This document shows positions 25,101-37,937 of a stretch of DNA of 64,000 nucleotides, one piece after another. The DNA comes from Diploscapter coronatus (Eukaryota; Nematoda; Chromadorea; Rhabditida; Rhabditidae): positions 19,863,201-19,927,200 of the forward strand of contig OZ038422.1 of assembly GCA_964036155.1 (NCBI GenBank). Reading direction: 5' to 3'. The stretch's first letter is position 1, and the number at the start of each line of letters is the position of its first letter. Position numbers and translations under genes: made by a program. The notes beneath the pieces are model-generated. The model ran no database searches, was not told the origin of the DNA, and was given only the letters and a program-made list of their open reading frames with translations.

Positions 25101-28100
25101 ATTGGTTTCACAATTTCTCATTAATTCAGATGGACACGATCTTCCAAATCATGTCCCGTTTCCGCTATCGCCTGGGCCTATCCATGGAATTCGGAACTTT
25201 CTCCATCCTCGACTGCATCTGCCTCAAGGACATTCTCACAAATGAAATCAGGAACTATCTCCCTCCGCTTTCTCTCATCAAGGTCATTTGATTTTAAAAT
25301 GCAAATGCGAACCGACGAAAAGACACTGATAACGCCTATTTTACTTTTGATTTAATCAGTGATAACATGATAAAGTAGAGCTCTAGTCCATGTTTCAGAA
25401 AATTCGAAAGAACAAAGCTTCTAGTGGCATATTTTGTCTTTAGATGAACAAAGCATAATATCGAATTCAACTTTGCATTTTCCCAAATGCCGACTCTTAC
25501 CAAGAGAAGATGATACCAATATTTTTACAAACCGCGGGGATTCGCCTTCGAAAATTTTTAACCTTCATTTCGATTCCATTTTTAGATTTCATTTTCTTCC
25601 AACTCTGTTTTATGTTCTAAATCATCATATCCAGTCTGAAGAAATACTAGATACATAAAAAAAGAAGCCCTATACTTCAGCCAGAAATCAACACTCCCTA
25701 CCATTACTGGACTCTGAGTCGCGTGTCCGAGCTGCCCAATGCGATTCGTGGCTTCCCTGACGACGACAACTACGTCAGACTCACTTCTCCCACCAACGTC
25801 GAAAACGACCCTCTCTTCAAGACATTCATTGAGGAGGTAGGTCTTTATACAGTTCATGTCGATCCATTGGAATTAACGTGCTCAGTTTTGTTTTAGAAAC
25901 TTTTGTTTATCTTTCGGCTATTTTGGAAGTATGCATGTGTTGCTGTGCACCAGAGATTTTGGTGTGCAATGATCATTCCCCATTTGGAACTTGCTTTCGT
26001 TAATTAAAAATTAAAGTATAACGTCTTCATTAAAATATCCAAATTTTTGTCCCTCAAATACTCTTGATCAGAGCTACTTTTCTACCTATTATTTGGCACT
26101 CTACTAACATTTCAATATTCGTTTTCTTGAAACTATGAAAAAGGTTTGATAAATTCTAGGTGATTGTTGAAATTTTAAAAAAAAAATCTGCATTTTCTCG
26201 ACTTAGATGTTCAAAATGCCGCCTGTAGAAGAGAACGAGACGGACGAAGAGAGAATGCACAGGGAGAGCAGAAGTTCCTGGCTCAGGAAAAACGTCTTCA
26301 ACTTCACCTACCTCATTGAATGCCTTCTCAGCAGGTAGACTATTATTTTGGTCGTTGAATATTCTGGCACTCAAACAAGTCTCAAAATGAATAGGGCTAG
26401 GGCAAGATAGAGTAATTTGGTACGAAAAATAGTAATTTGATCTGTTGATCATTCTGATCCGACTTCTAAAGGAGTCGGATATTTTCGAACCTGGCTCGAC
26501 CTAGCTCATAAGATTTTCAACGTTTCTCAGTTCAGCTTGGACCATTAGAACTTTGATTTTGATACAAAAATTTTACCCTATTCTGAACCTAAACTACTCG
26601 CTCACTTTGTTTTTAATCAATTTGACATTTTTTACCTCTGGCATATTAAAAAAATCGACAGTTGATGGTTAGAAATTTGCCTTGCTACATTTCAGAGGTG
26701 CTGTCGTCAAGGACCAACTGCTTCTGAACGTGAACACATGGATGTGCTTCCTACAGATGATCTATTCTACCGTTAGAGGCGATCAGATCAACCCTGTCAA
26801 GAACACTGAGGTTTTTGTTTGTAGCATATCGTAAAATGTGAATCTCCAGGTGGATATGGAAAATCTCATTTTTGGATCAATTTTTGCGCATAAAGATGAT
26901 CTGGATTGTAAATAACACTTTCGCAAAAGAAAAATTTAATTTAAAATTTCCTAGCTGAAAAAATCGCAAAAATCCGTTACTTGGAATGAACAGATTTTGA
27001 CAATTTAAGCTGCACGGATGCGCGTGAACGCAAAGATTACGGCCTGATTTTTGACACAGCCATTTTATTGGATTTATCGTTGACTAGGTCTTTTATAACA
27101 TTTTGGGTTTGAAGGGTACTTTCTTCCCAAATTTTTAGCTCCAAACTATCAAATTTTTACCACAAACGCATCTTTGCAAAGGGGCAGAGCTTGGGGGTCC
27201 TACGTAAAATCATTCTTGTCTTTGAAATTAAAAAAAAAAAAATTGAGAAGTTATAAAATTCAAACGGAAACTCATTTATGGAAACCTCACATTACTTTGT
27301 TAATCCTACTGTAGATATTCTTAGTTTTCAAGAGAAAATCTATGAACTTGAATAAAAAAAGATAATATTTGTTCAGCTGTGCGAGTCCGCATTGGAGGAT
27401 TTGATCAACATGATCGACAGTAGAAAGCGAGTCGGAAATATCCTCAAAGTAGACCATTCATTCATTATGCAACGGCTGCAAATGTACTCATTCAGTGCTT
27501 CCACAAGATCATTGCCAGGAGGGAGAGAGCTCAGCTGACAAATGGACTGAAGAGAGAGGAAATGGAGGAGGGATTCCAGAGAGTCAGAAAGGTTCGAGTT
27601 GAATTTGATTAGAAACTGATAAGCTTTGAATTCTTATTCTTGGAAAGTCATCCTGTCTAAAATGGATATTTTAGATGAAAATTCGTATAAGTAGAATTAG
27701 GTTATTTTTGAGATCGAAATAATTAGCATGCCGACGGCGAAAGCGTCTTATTTATCCTAGCCTACTTCAAAATTCGATATCGAAAACCTGCAGTTTTCGG
27801 ACCAGTTAGACTTCTCGAAATGCTTTGACAATTAAGGTGATCATCACTCCAACGCGAATCATCTACTTGGCCCCCGAGACAATAATGGGCAATCGAGTGC
27901 TCCGCAGATACGACACTGATGGAACCCGCATTCTCAGAATTACTTTCAGGTAAGCTGAACATTTTTAAAATAAAAAGATGGCAAAATATTCAGAAATAAC
28001 ACACATTTTAAATTGACATAAATTACTATTCAAATTTTACATTTTCACAATTTTTACGTCCCCCACTTGCATGTTCTTGACTTTCCTTTCTGAATTTTAC

Positions 28101-31100
28101 GTATGTAGATTTAAAATGACACTAGAGACATTCTTCTGCCGACTTTTCTCAAATTTGGAGCGGAAAATATCAGTGAACCAATCGAGAAAATAAATCGACT
28201 TCAGAGACGACGACAACCAGAAAATGCGCGGCTCGAAGACTTCCAACATCATCATCGAGCAGGCTGTCGGCGGTGCTCTCAGCGCTGGAATCCATGTCGC
28301 TGGTTTGTTAATTCTCAAATACCGCGCTTTATTCATTAAGAAGGAAGTACTAATACTCGCGATATTCAATTGAAAAAGTTGAGTCGGTCGGGAAACATCT
28401 TTTTTATTGAGATATTTTTACTCTGAATATTATCAACGCAAAAATATTATTCGATCATGGAGGAGTATACAGGTTCTATACTCGCATTCTTTCGGCGAAA
28501 TAGTGTGTCTAATGAAAATAGTTAGCTAAACTCCTTGGCATTCTCCAGCTCCTCCCTATGATCGCTTTTTTCGCTTTGTTAAGATTGAAATTTCGAAAAT
28601 TGTGGCATAGAATTTTATGTGGTTGTTGAAATGACATTGTTCACTTAAATTTCGTTCAGGTCGTCATTTCGGCTACTTGGGCAGCTCCAATTCGCAGATG
28701 CGTGACAGCGGAGCCTACTTCATGATCAAGTCTGTTCTCTTCGCTCTCGTTTCAATTGACAACTAAAATGCAGATACACGGCCGGCGATCAGCAGAGGGA
28801 GTTGGTCAGGAATGAGGAGGCCAGGAAGCACTATGAACTGAAACTCACAATGCCTGATGAATTCAATCCTTGCATCAAAAGGACTAGGGAGAAATTGGGA
28901 AAGTAAGATATCACAATATTTTCTTCCACTAAATCTTCATGAAATTCTGTCTCAATTTGAGCATGAAAATAAAAAAAATTGCAATAAAATCCGCAAGCAA
29001 AAAGTCTTGATAACGAAAATGAAAGAATATTATTCTCTCTTATTCATTCTTCTATGAACTTTCATTGTGTACGTTTTTCGTTTTCAATCAATTTTCTAGT
29101 TGGCACATTGCAGATTCGAGGAGATCGAGTCGATACCCAAGCTGATGGCGCGTCTCGGTCAGTGCTTCACCCAGTCCAGACTGTCCGGAGTCGAGCTCAA
29201 GCGAGAGAAGTACCTCACCACTTTCGACATCGTTGGAGGAAGGAATTCGAGAGGGTTCGTTTCCATTCATTCATAAAGTTGATAGTTCGGTAAAATCTAT
29301 CACGATTAAATCTTCGATTTGGGTTAGCTAGCTTCACTTTTCGATACTCCAAACATTGTCAATTCATAAGAGCTATGAAATGAACCTTGAAATTTAGTTA
29401 ACTCCTCAAATTTATGTGTGTATTTCAGCGAGGTGTTCACGTTCAGCGATGGATGTGGAATGATCAGTTTAGAATTCGCCCAGGAAATCTCGAAGGCAAT
29501 GGATTTGGGCAAAGGCAAGCCGAGCTGCTTCCAGGCATGTTGTCTTTCATTAATTTTAATAACCCAGAAATATAATTGCTTTGTTTGAAGCCAATAATTT
29601 GCTTATTGCATTGATTGTTTACGCAAAAAATTTTCTCGTTCTTTTCTTTCTTCTTCTTCGAGTTGTTCACGCAGTTCATTTTGAATTATCTAAATTTCGC
29701 CAATTTGACTGGAATGTATAGGGCTAGTGGAGCATAAGAAGAAACGCTCTTAATTTTGCACATTTTCCAAGCTGCGAGGTTTAGACACTGCTATATTTCC
29801 AAATTACCGCTTCACATCTCCAGTTATGATTGGTCTTCCTTCAGATTCGCTTCCGCGGCATCAAGGGAGTGGTTTCGGTAGAGCCGGGCATCGACGAGAT
29901 GGCCAAGTGGGCAGAGTCTCTCGGTCTGAAGTCCCCCAATCCGAAGATCAACATCTGGTCCCCGCACTGCATGTTCAGACCCAGTCAAGACAAGTCAGCC
30001 ACTAATCCACAGGCAATATCATCGACAAAGATTTGCAGATTCAAGTCGACGAAGACGGTCAAGGAGCAGCTGGAAATGGTGAAGTATTCGTCTCCCGTGC
30101 CTGTGGCTCTCAACAAACCTTTCATCAACATCCTCGATCAGGTCAGTCATTCAGTGATTTGTTTACGTTTCGACACTGTAAGGGGGCGCGTTCATACTAC
30201 GAAAACGAAGTCTGTTGAGTTAACTTCTTGTAAAAGCCGTACATTAGCAAAATAGAGATAGGAGGGTAGGGGTTCAGTAGGTTAGACTAACTTTTTCCTA
30301 GAAATACTCTGCACACATGCTGTCCATCATGTTGAGACCAAACACAGCCTACCTTTCCCTCTATTCCCTATCCCTTGTATACAGTCATATAGATTTGACA
30401 AATGTACGGCTTTTACAAGAAACCAATTAAGCAGACTTCGTTTTCATAGTATAAACGCGCTCTAAATTTATGAAGAGCATTGAACATTTTTCTGCTCGTT
30501 GAAATAATTCCTCTTTCATCATCAGATGCAATGTAGAGAAATAAACTTCAATAAGCCCTCAACTTTATCTATTCATTCCACTTTCTTTGCAGGTTTCCGA
30601 GCACCAATCGTTCACCTCGCATCGCCGCATCTGTGAGAGAATCGAAGAGCTGCTGGACATGCAGATGAGACACTTCGCCAGATTCATCCTCGACGAGTCA
30701 TTCTGCAGGAACAAACTCAAGGTTCGTATTTTTTCTAATGATTGCAAGATTCAGGAATTTCGAAAATGCACGCTTTTGCGTAACAATGAAAATTTGCAAA
30801 GACTTTCTAATAGAAACAAAAAATCTTTTGAAAATAGAAATATGATGCTTTTTTATATTCTAACATTTTCGTTTTTCAACTTCAACTGTGAATAGTATAC
30901 GAACTTCTCTCTCAACCTTCTAACCCTTTTCTTTCTGCAGGAATTCCCCCATCGCGTTGACATCGACTCCCTGCCGATGTCGAGTGGCTTCACTCTGTCC
31001 GCAGAGCCCTTCTTCAGATCGCTCATCAAGGCTTCGATCAAGGCTTCTGTCGGTAGGTTTTGCATTGTTCAACGGTTTTTTTAAACGATATTTCAAAAAT

Positions 31101-34100
31101 CTCATTTTAGTATGAGAAAATACGAACAACAAAAAAAGATCTTTTCCAGTGAAACAACTGCGAAAGGAGCAAATTCCGATTCCATGCGAAATGGGCCGCT
31201 CGATGCTGGGAGTGATCGACGAGACAGGCAGACTGCAGTACGGACAGGTGTTCGTCCGCTACACGCGCAGCATCCACGTCAAACTCCCTCCTAAAACGGC
31301 CACCAGACTTGTTCTCACCGGTAATTTTCTTACTATTTTAGACTTTTTGAAATAAGGACATGTCTCAGAAGCCTTGAAATATGTAATGCGAAGAGGCATT
31401 CCAATACATTTATGGTCTAAGATGTGGCCTCAATGTGCTAGTACTTTTGAGACTATTTATTACCTAGGATTTATTCAACGCTCAATACTTTATTCATCTA
31501 GTTTTCATTTGTAACGTCGGAAATTTTCAATTTCGTTATAGTATCTGTCTAATTTAAGAACCATTTTTCAATCACCCACATTTGCAGGCCCAGTGATGAT
31601 CACGAAGAACCCGTGCATTGTGCCCGGCGACGTGCGCATGTTCGAGGCTGTCGACATTCCCGAACTGCACCACCACTGCGATGTGCTCGTCTTTCCGCAG
31701 AGTGGTCCGAGGCCCCATCCCGATCAGATGGCCGGTTCGTTCTTTCCTATAATCGGAGGAGTGAGCAACTTGCAACTATGCAAATTAAAAGTTAGAGTTG
31801 AAAAAACCCAAAACTAAGGGACTTCAAAGCCAATTATTCAAAGATTTTCACGCCCTGTTTAAAATTAATTTTTGCCCTTTTATTTTTCCTTCGTTTCAGG
31901 ATCCGATTTGGATGGCGACGAATACAGTGTGATATGGGACAAGCGACTCTACTTCGACCACAACGAAGAACCATTCGATTTTGCTTGCGAGAAGGTGCAG
32001 GACGACATCGCCGAGAGGAATGTGGTAAGTTGGAAAGGGAATCAGGGACTGAAGATTCAATCTAAACTTGTGGCTATTTCACAAGTTTGAAAAGCAACAG
32101 AATATTGTCTCCGAGTTTCTCTTGAAATGAAATTTGAACATTACGCTTAAGAATCTGAAAATGGCAAATTGCATTTTCAGGAAAAACTGATGAGGAATCA
32201 CTACATCGAATATCTGAAGCTGGACGCTGTGGGCACAATTGCGAACAATCATCTGCATCAGTCTGATCAGTACGGACTCTACTCCGACGTGAGGATTGTT
32301 CATTTTCCTTTCTGAAATAAAGCTAGCTATCGACTTTCAGATAGCGATGAATCTGGCGAAGAAGAACTGCGACGCAGTGGATTTCACGAAGACAGGTAGA
32401 GCCCCTGCGCCTCTGCGCTACAACTGGATGACTCTGACTGAGGAGGAAGAGGACGGCTCGATCACCAACATCGACATGCCCCCCGAACGGGCCGAGAGGG
32501 TTCCTGACTACCACTTCGGCAATGACGTCACTCCCGTCTATGTCAGTCCCAGACTCGCTGGATCTCTCTTCAGGTAAAAATCTATGGAGAATAATTCAAA
32601 TGAGCCTTATACGTGCAGAGAGCTGAAGGCGATCGACGATGTGATGAAGGTGAACGAGGAGATGGAGGAGAGGATCGAGGTGGTCATGGACGCGCAGATC
32701 GACTGGCCTGGCTGGGAGGAGTTCCTCGAAACTGCGCAGACGCAACTCGCCAGATACAACTCACAGCTCAGGGTGCGAGTTTCACATGAATTTTGTAGTA
32801 AATGAAACCTTTTTAGTAGATTTTCTGAAATGCGAAACTTTATACTTCAAATTCGCTAACGATATGTCCAGTCCTTTCATTATATTTAAAATTATTTCTT
32901 TTAAACCACTAAAAATTCACTTTCGTGGACTCAACTAGACAAACTTGTCTTTTGTCTTTCCAAAATAACTGCCCCTACTCTTCCTTTGATTCTAATATTA
33001 AGGCCTTTTCAGGCGATCATGGAGAACTACGGAATCAAGAACGAGTCAGAGTTGTTCTCGGGTTGTGTCGTGGAAGTGCGGAACCGCATCTCGGATAGGG
33101 ATCAGGACGACATGTCCTACTTCAACACCAACCAGGTCATCGAGACCAAGATGCACAATCTCTACAAGGCTTTCAGGGAGAATTTCTTCGAGGTCTGTTT
33201 TGGATGAAATTATTATAATGACACTGGCATTTGGAAGAATTCAATTATACTGAAACCACATTGCACTTGAAATGGTTTGCAGGAGTTCGGAAGAAATGGC
33301 TGGAAGCAGTTCACAACGAAGATCGACAAGACGTATGCAGACGAGGAGAATGTGTTCCATCGACTTTGCAAGCATCCTAGTGAGGACATGGTCAGGAAGG
33401 CCGTTGCCTGCTACAAAGTCTGCTACTGTGAGTCCAGAATATATTCTATTATTAGAGGCTAATTGGGTTTTGTGCAACAATGCGACCTAACACAACTTTC
33501 GAAGCCTACATGAAATTATTACAACTGTTAGAGAATGAGAATTTTCCATATCGACTATTTCTGTTCGAAATTGTAAAAACGACTGCGATAGAATTTGCGA
33601 GTGATTTTTCAGCGGAAGCGATGCGTTCGACGGAGAGCAAGAAGTTGTCGTTCGCGTGGCTGGCATTCGACATTCTGGCCGAGGTGAAGAAACGCAAGTC
33701 CATGACTGTGCAGACCCATCACATGACAAGGAATCCCATCTTCGATGTGAGTAATATACAAATATTTATCTGCTAATTCACTTTGAAAAGTTCGAAGCGA
33801 TCCAAAAACTTGTCAGTTTTGAAAACAATCTAGATTAAAAGCTCAAAGACTAGGAGAAGATATTTACTTTTTCGTATGAATTATATGAAAGCTCCAAAGA
33901 ATGTCAAAGATAAAACAGTCAGAATAATTTCCCCTCAAAAACTTTCAAATTAACGAATTTCAATGACAGCTTCTGTCCATAATGAATAAAGAATTGCATA
34001 AGATGTTTCTACATTCAGATCCTGGACAAGCACAGAGCCGAGTACATCGAGGAGAACAGGAGCGAATTCATGAATTTCCTCCACACGCGTCTGACACGAA

Positions 34101-36170
34101 CTATGTCCACTTCCAAGCAGAGAGAGCAGGCTTTTACCATCATTCGCAGCTACATGAATACTTATCTGGGTAATTAGATCCAATTGAGTCTATATGCAGA
34201 AATGAGATGATTGGTGAACCAATGTTATAATGACTAGACCTTTCCTCTTATAATTTTCATATTTGATTTATGAAAGACTTTGTAGCGTTTTGAACAATCA
34301 CATTGCAGGCCTGGACGAAGTGCTGTTCATCCTCCTGGAGTGGGCGGACCGCTGTCTGCTTTTCAAGAAGTCCTCCTTCCGCGAGCAGCACCTCTGTCTT
34401 CTGCTCATTCTCTTCATCACCAACCATTTCCTCACCAGGGATGCGGCCAAAATCAATCTCGAATCCGACATCTACATTGAAGTGGTTGGTCTTTAGTTCT
34501 GCAACAAGCGAAAGATTACAATGCCCAATTGATAGACATTTCTCTAGCCAATACTCATCCTCTAATGACTTCTATTTATGATTTTCAAATTAAATCATGC
34601 TGCATCTCTTCGATTTCAGCTGCGCAACCCATCTGCCCTGCCTCAACCGTCTCGCCTTCCCTCAGGCCGAGCCGCCCGCATCACCCTGTCCTTCTTCGAA
34701 TTCCTTGCCTCTCGTCGTTTCCGTCGTCTTTCGTCGCTTTCCTTCGTCTCTCTCGGCTTCATGTCCGTCTTCAATCGCGGCCAATGGCTCCCTGTTCATC
34801 AGGTAAGCAATTTCATGAATACATTATTCTCTCTACACTTTCATTTTCTAGAAAGTAAACTTCATCACTCTTAGCAGATCAAGACGTTATTTAGTGAAAA
34901 TCAGATAGTTTCATTCAAGTTCTTTTGGTTGTTAATGAACCCTTCAATGTTATTGTAATTATAAAGTGCCGCTAAGAGTGATGATTCAGACTCGAGAGTT
35001 TATTCCAGTCGCAATATTATCCCCGATTTCATTCATAATGCCTATGAATGTATTATCATTTTGAGTTTTCATTATTAAAATTGAATATATTGTTTCAGTC
35101 GGCCCTGAAGACCTATTACAACATCTTGTTCAACCTGCGCTTCGAAGAACTGCCCTTGTCGACAGACCCGGAGATAGTGACCTCGGCGATCGCGAGGGAA
35201 CACGAGACTCTGATCATCGAGTTGCCAGAGACGGTCAACATCCCGAACATGGAGGACATCCTCAGAAAGGCCACTGGACTCGAGGCCATCAAGATCAGGA
35301 AGTCCGAGAAAGTCGCTGTCCGGGCCGATGTCTGGACCTCTGACAAAAAACCCAAACGTAAGAAATTCGTCTTCGTCATTTTTAGATTTTTACGACTCTT
35401 TAAAAGTTACGAGAAAAGCACGTGAAACATTTGATTATTCGAAAGTTCATAATTCGTTGGGTTTTCAAGATTTAACATTTACCATTTATTTCAACCTCAA
35501 CTATTCAACGACGATTTCATCAGTTCAATTTTTTCGATATTTCGATGTTCCATGTTAAATATGAAAATGCTAGACGATTTTTGCTAAACTAGATCGTATA
35601 ATTCAGCAATTAATTATCATTCAAATAGGTAGAATTTGACAACGAATATTTCTTCAACTTTCAGGCCAGATCAACAAGTACATTCTGTCTTCGCGCGGCA
35701 CTCTGGAAGCGTTCTACGAGCTGAAGAAGATCATCTCTGTCAGGGTGAGTATGCCACTTTATTTATATTGTATTCAAATAATTTTAATGGCTAATGAAGA
35801 AAATAGAAAATCACTTTTCAACTCTGCAAAGGTGCATATCAAATAAGGCAATTAGATGATACCTTGCTGTCAAAATAATGCTCTTATTGTCTCGAACTTT
35901 ATCCCCATACTCTCTACTACCAAACTATTGTGCGCATTCAAAAGGGAACGTTCCCTTGTCGATTAGAAAAAAATTAAACTATTGACAGATGCAAATGTTC
36001 GATTTTCATGATTCGAACTCATTGTTTTTACTCCATTCAAACTCTTCATTCAGATCCATGTGAAGACGTCCTCTCTGACGAAAGAGCTATCGACTCAGCT
36101 GGCGCAGCTCACCTACGAGAAGATCATGAACGCCAAGGGACGCGAACATTTGCCCTCTGCTTTCCAGTAA
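22136..36170 (+). CDS. Cellular RNA-dependent RNA polymerase, EGO-1/RRF-1-like (RdRP2)
   Basis: Thirty-nine exons join in frame to 1,724 residues. Exons include 22136-22240, 22474-22593, 22774-22928, 23221-23299, 23830-23998, 25130-25282, 25681-25836, 27837-27949, 28660-28729, 29114-29254, 29429-29534, 29845-29993, 31150-31320, 31588-31734, 31900-32024, 32341-32573, 33013-33192, 34309-34484, 34620-34802, 35099-35357, 35665-35744 and 36054-36170. Polymerase motifs match RdRP1: [66 protein letters not shown] and DLDGD at 31905-31919 (about residues 1046-1050). It would make secondary siRNAs in silencing. Many intron positions are shared with RdRP1, but it has extra introns (for example 27449-27495 and 31735-31899, just before DLDGD) and lacks others. 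One intron has a GC donor (after 29534). The N-terminal third is far more diverged from RdRP1 than the catalytic part. Confidence 0.95.
30184..30463. mobile_element. Foldback/MITE-like element in an RdRP2 intron
   Basis: Arms of about 60 bp at roughly 30184-30243 and 30403-30463 are reverse complements with scattered mismatches; shared words include GCGCGTT, GAAAACGAAGTCTG and CTTGTAAAAGCCGTACAT. The loop is about 160 bp and noncoding. The element lies in the intron 30142-30592. No clear target duplication was found, so the class is open. Confidence 0.8.
34303..34699 (+). other. Block identical to RdRP1 19231-19627, including an intron
   Basis: RdRP2 partner of the identical tract. It covers exon 34309-34484, the 135-bp intron 34485-34619, and the first 80 bases of exon 34620-34802. 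Differences resume at 34700. Confidence 0.95.
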
Positions 36171-36930
36171 ATCTCCAATTTCTCCCTTTCCTCTTTATTC
36201 TTCGTCTCATTTAAATGCGACGCTTCTTCTGAATTTTCCACATATTCATGCATTTGAAATCTTCATGACTTGATATAGAATTCATTATTTTGATGCTCTA
36301 TCCACGATTTTTGGAAGCATAATCTTGACTGATATTTTTCTCATAAAATTTCACTTATTATCTTGCAAAGATTCAAACGCATAATTCGAAAATTCTGTAA
36401 TCTCGATTATTTTTTCTTTATCATCAATATCTATTACTTCTTTCTGTATATTCAGACGATACATTCTTTTGCCAAATTGGCCCTTAGCATATGTTCCTAG
36501 AGCTGAGCCAAAATTCCGATTTCTGAAAAATTTATTCCTGTAAACTTTAATCATCGAACTTCTCATTTCGAAAATTTGAAAAATCGTAACCGAAATACCG
36601 GTAATTCCTGTTGTTTGTGGTCATTTCTTTTTGCTTCATTATCTAAAGTATATCGTTAAGTAATTTATTCGTGCCTTGAACACTTAAAACGAGCTATCTA
36701 AACTTTTCAAGTCAGTCTATTAGCCATATCTCTCAGTAATTCTTTTCTATTTCAAACTTCATCTGTACTTTTATCGGGTAAAATATCCGTTAAGTTATTT
36801 CAACGAATTATCAATCTAACGCCACTAATCTTGCTTATCAGTTTCTAAATTACTTGATATAAGTATCGGAATAATGAAAGAATAGTTAGGAATTCAACAT
36901 TTCAGCATAAGGATGGGAATAGTTAGAACC

Positions 36931-37019
36931 AGGATCGGGTGGAATTCCGATTTTCGAATGCCGAAAAATAAAAATTCCGATTTCTGAAAGGCAAAATTTA
37001 GAATTCCGCCCGGCCCTGA
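36931..37019. repeat. Small foldback
   Basis: GGATCGGGTGGAATTCCG near 36931 pairs with the reverse complement of AGAATTCCGCCCGGCCCT ending near 37018, with mismatches. Related AATTCCGATTTCTGAAA words occur nearby at 36510-36535 and 36970-36990, suggesting a local repeat family. Confidence 0.5.
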
Positions 37020-37130
37020 TGAGAACGTTTTGACATTTCGTCATTTACGTTTTGTTGTTCTCAAGTTTTTTTTGATGAAGCATAAATATCGTTCTTTATT
37101 CATCTTTAGTTTACTTTTACGATCTGATCA

Positions 37131-37241
37131 GTGCACGGATCCACGAAACTCTCGAAACCTTCGAAACCCTCCTATAGAAGCTTTCTTCGCGCTGGGAAGT
37201 TCCTATAGGAAGGGTTCTGGGAGTTTCGTAGATCTGGGCAC
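37131..37241. repeat. Foldback of about 110 bp
   Basis: The left arm 37131-37177 (GTGCACGGATCCACGAAACT...) and right arm 37203-37241 (ending GTAGATCTGGGCAC) are imperfect reverse complements. The left arm has an extra copy of a CGAAACC word. No gene, no clear target duplication. Confidence 0.6.
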
Positions 37242-37397
37242 ACAGGACTGCAAACTCATTTGGAAATCTCGTATTTAACTTGCTAGCAAGTTCGAGTTAA
37301 AAATATGCTAAGTTCTGCATAAACTCAGATTTGATACATCGAAACGACAATTGCGCATATCTTTCCAAACGGTTACCTTCAGAAGTGATCATAAAAA

Positions 37398-37577
37398 CTA
37401 GAGCTTCCTCACTCGTCGTTCTAGTGCCAGCCTTCGCTGGCTGTTAGAATTTCGATTACTTCTATAAAATGACTAAAATTTCTATTATTTGTCGATTATA
37501 AGTAGCATTTAGTCATTAATAGTTTTGAAAATCAATGTGAAGGTAATTTAAAATTTGATCTTAAAATTAGAATTGAG
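37398..37577 (-). repeat. Dispersed repeat R, copy 1
   Basis: Reverse-complement match to 54568-54761 and 63381-63565. Shared words include GATTTTCAAAACTATT, TTTATAATCGACAAATAAT, TTTTAGTAGTTTTATAGAAGT and CTAGAACGACGAG. It adjoins kelch unit A, while copy 3 adjoins kelch unit C. Noncoding; no terminal repeats seen. Confidence 0.8.
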
Positions 37578-37937
37578 AATGGAGAATTTAATGAAAAATA
37601 CTCATTAAAATTATAGAGCGCAATTGATATTTCCGATGTGAAGACGAAGTAATGAAAGTATTTTCTGGTAATCTGTAGGGCTAGACAGGGTTATAGCAAA
37701 AACAGATCAGTGTAACCAAAGATGTGAATTTCTGAAGGCGACGATCCGAAGCCCTTTTTGCGAGCAAATTTTTGAAAATTTTAGCGAAATTGTCTTCCTT
37801 CACCTTAACTTCACAGAGTGAGCGGAACTTGCGCTCTCGAGGCATGATCATAGAATTAAAATGAACGAAATTGAATAGAAATATTTTTTATTAAAATCAT
37901 GAAAGTTACGAAGCTAAATGTATTGAAATTGAAGATT

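Larger units (their letters stand above)
36171..37937. other. Spacer with foldback repeats, no intact gene
   Basis: AT-rich spacer between RdRP2 and the first kelch gene. A 71-residue minus-strand open frame (36351-36566) has a segment (IIEITEFSNY) resembling the kelch genes' EQITKFTNY and may be a decayed fragment of that family. Two foldbacks are listed separately, and a copy of dispersed repeat R lies at 37398-37577. Confidence 0.5.

Noticed and set aside
30033..30255. Readthrough of RdRP2 exon 29845 into the next intron without splicing
   Set aside because: It stays open through the 45-bp intron 29994-30038, but removing it matches RdRP1 exactly (DKFKSTK against IKFISKR), so splicing is preferred.
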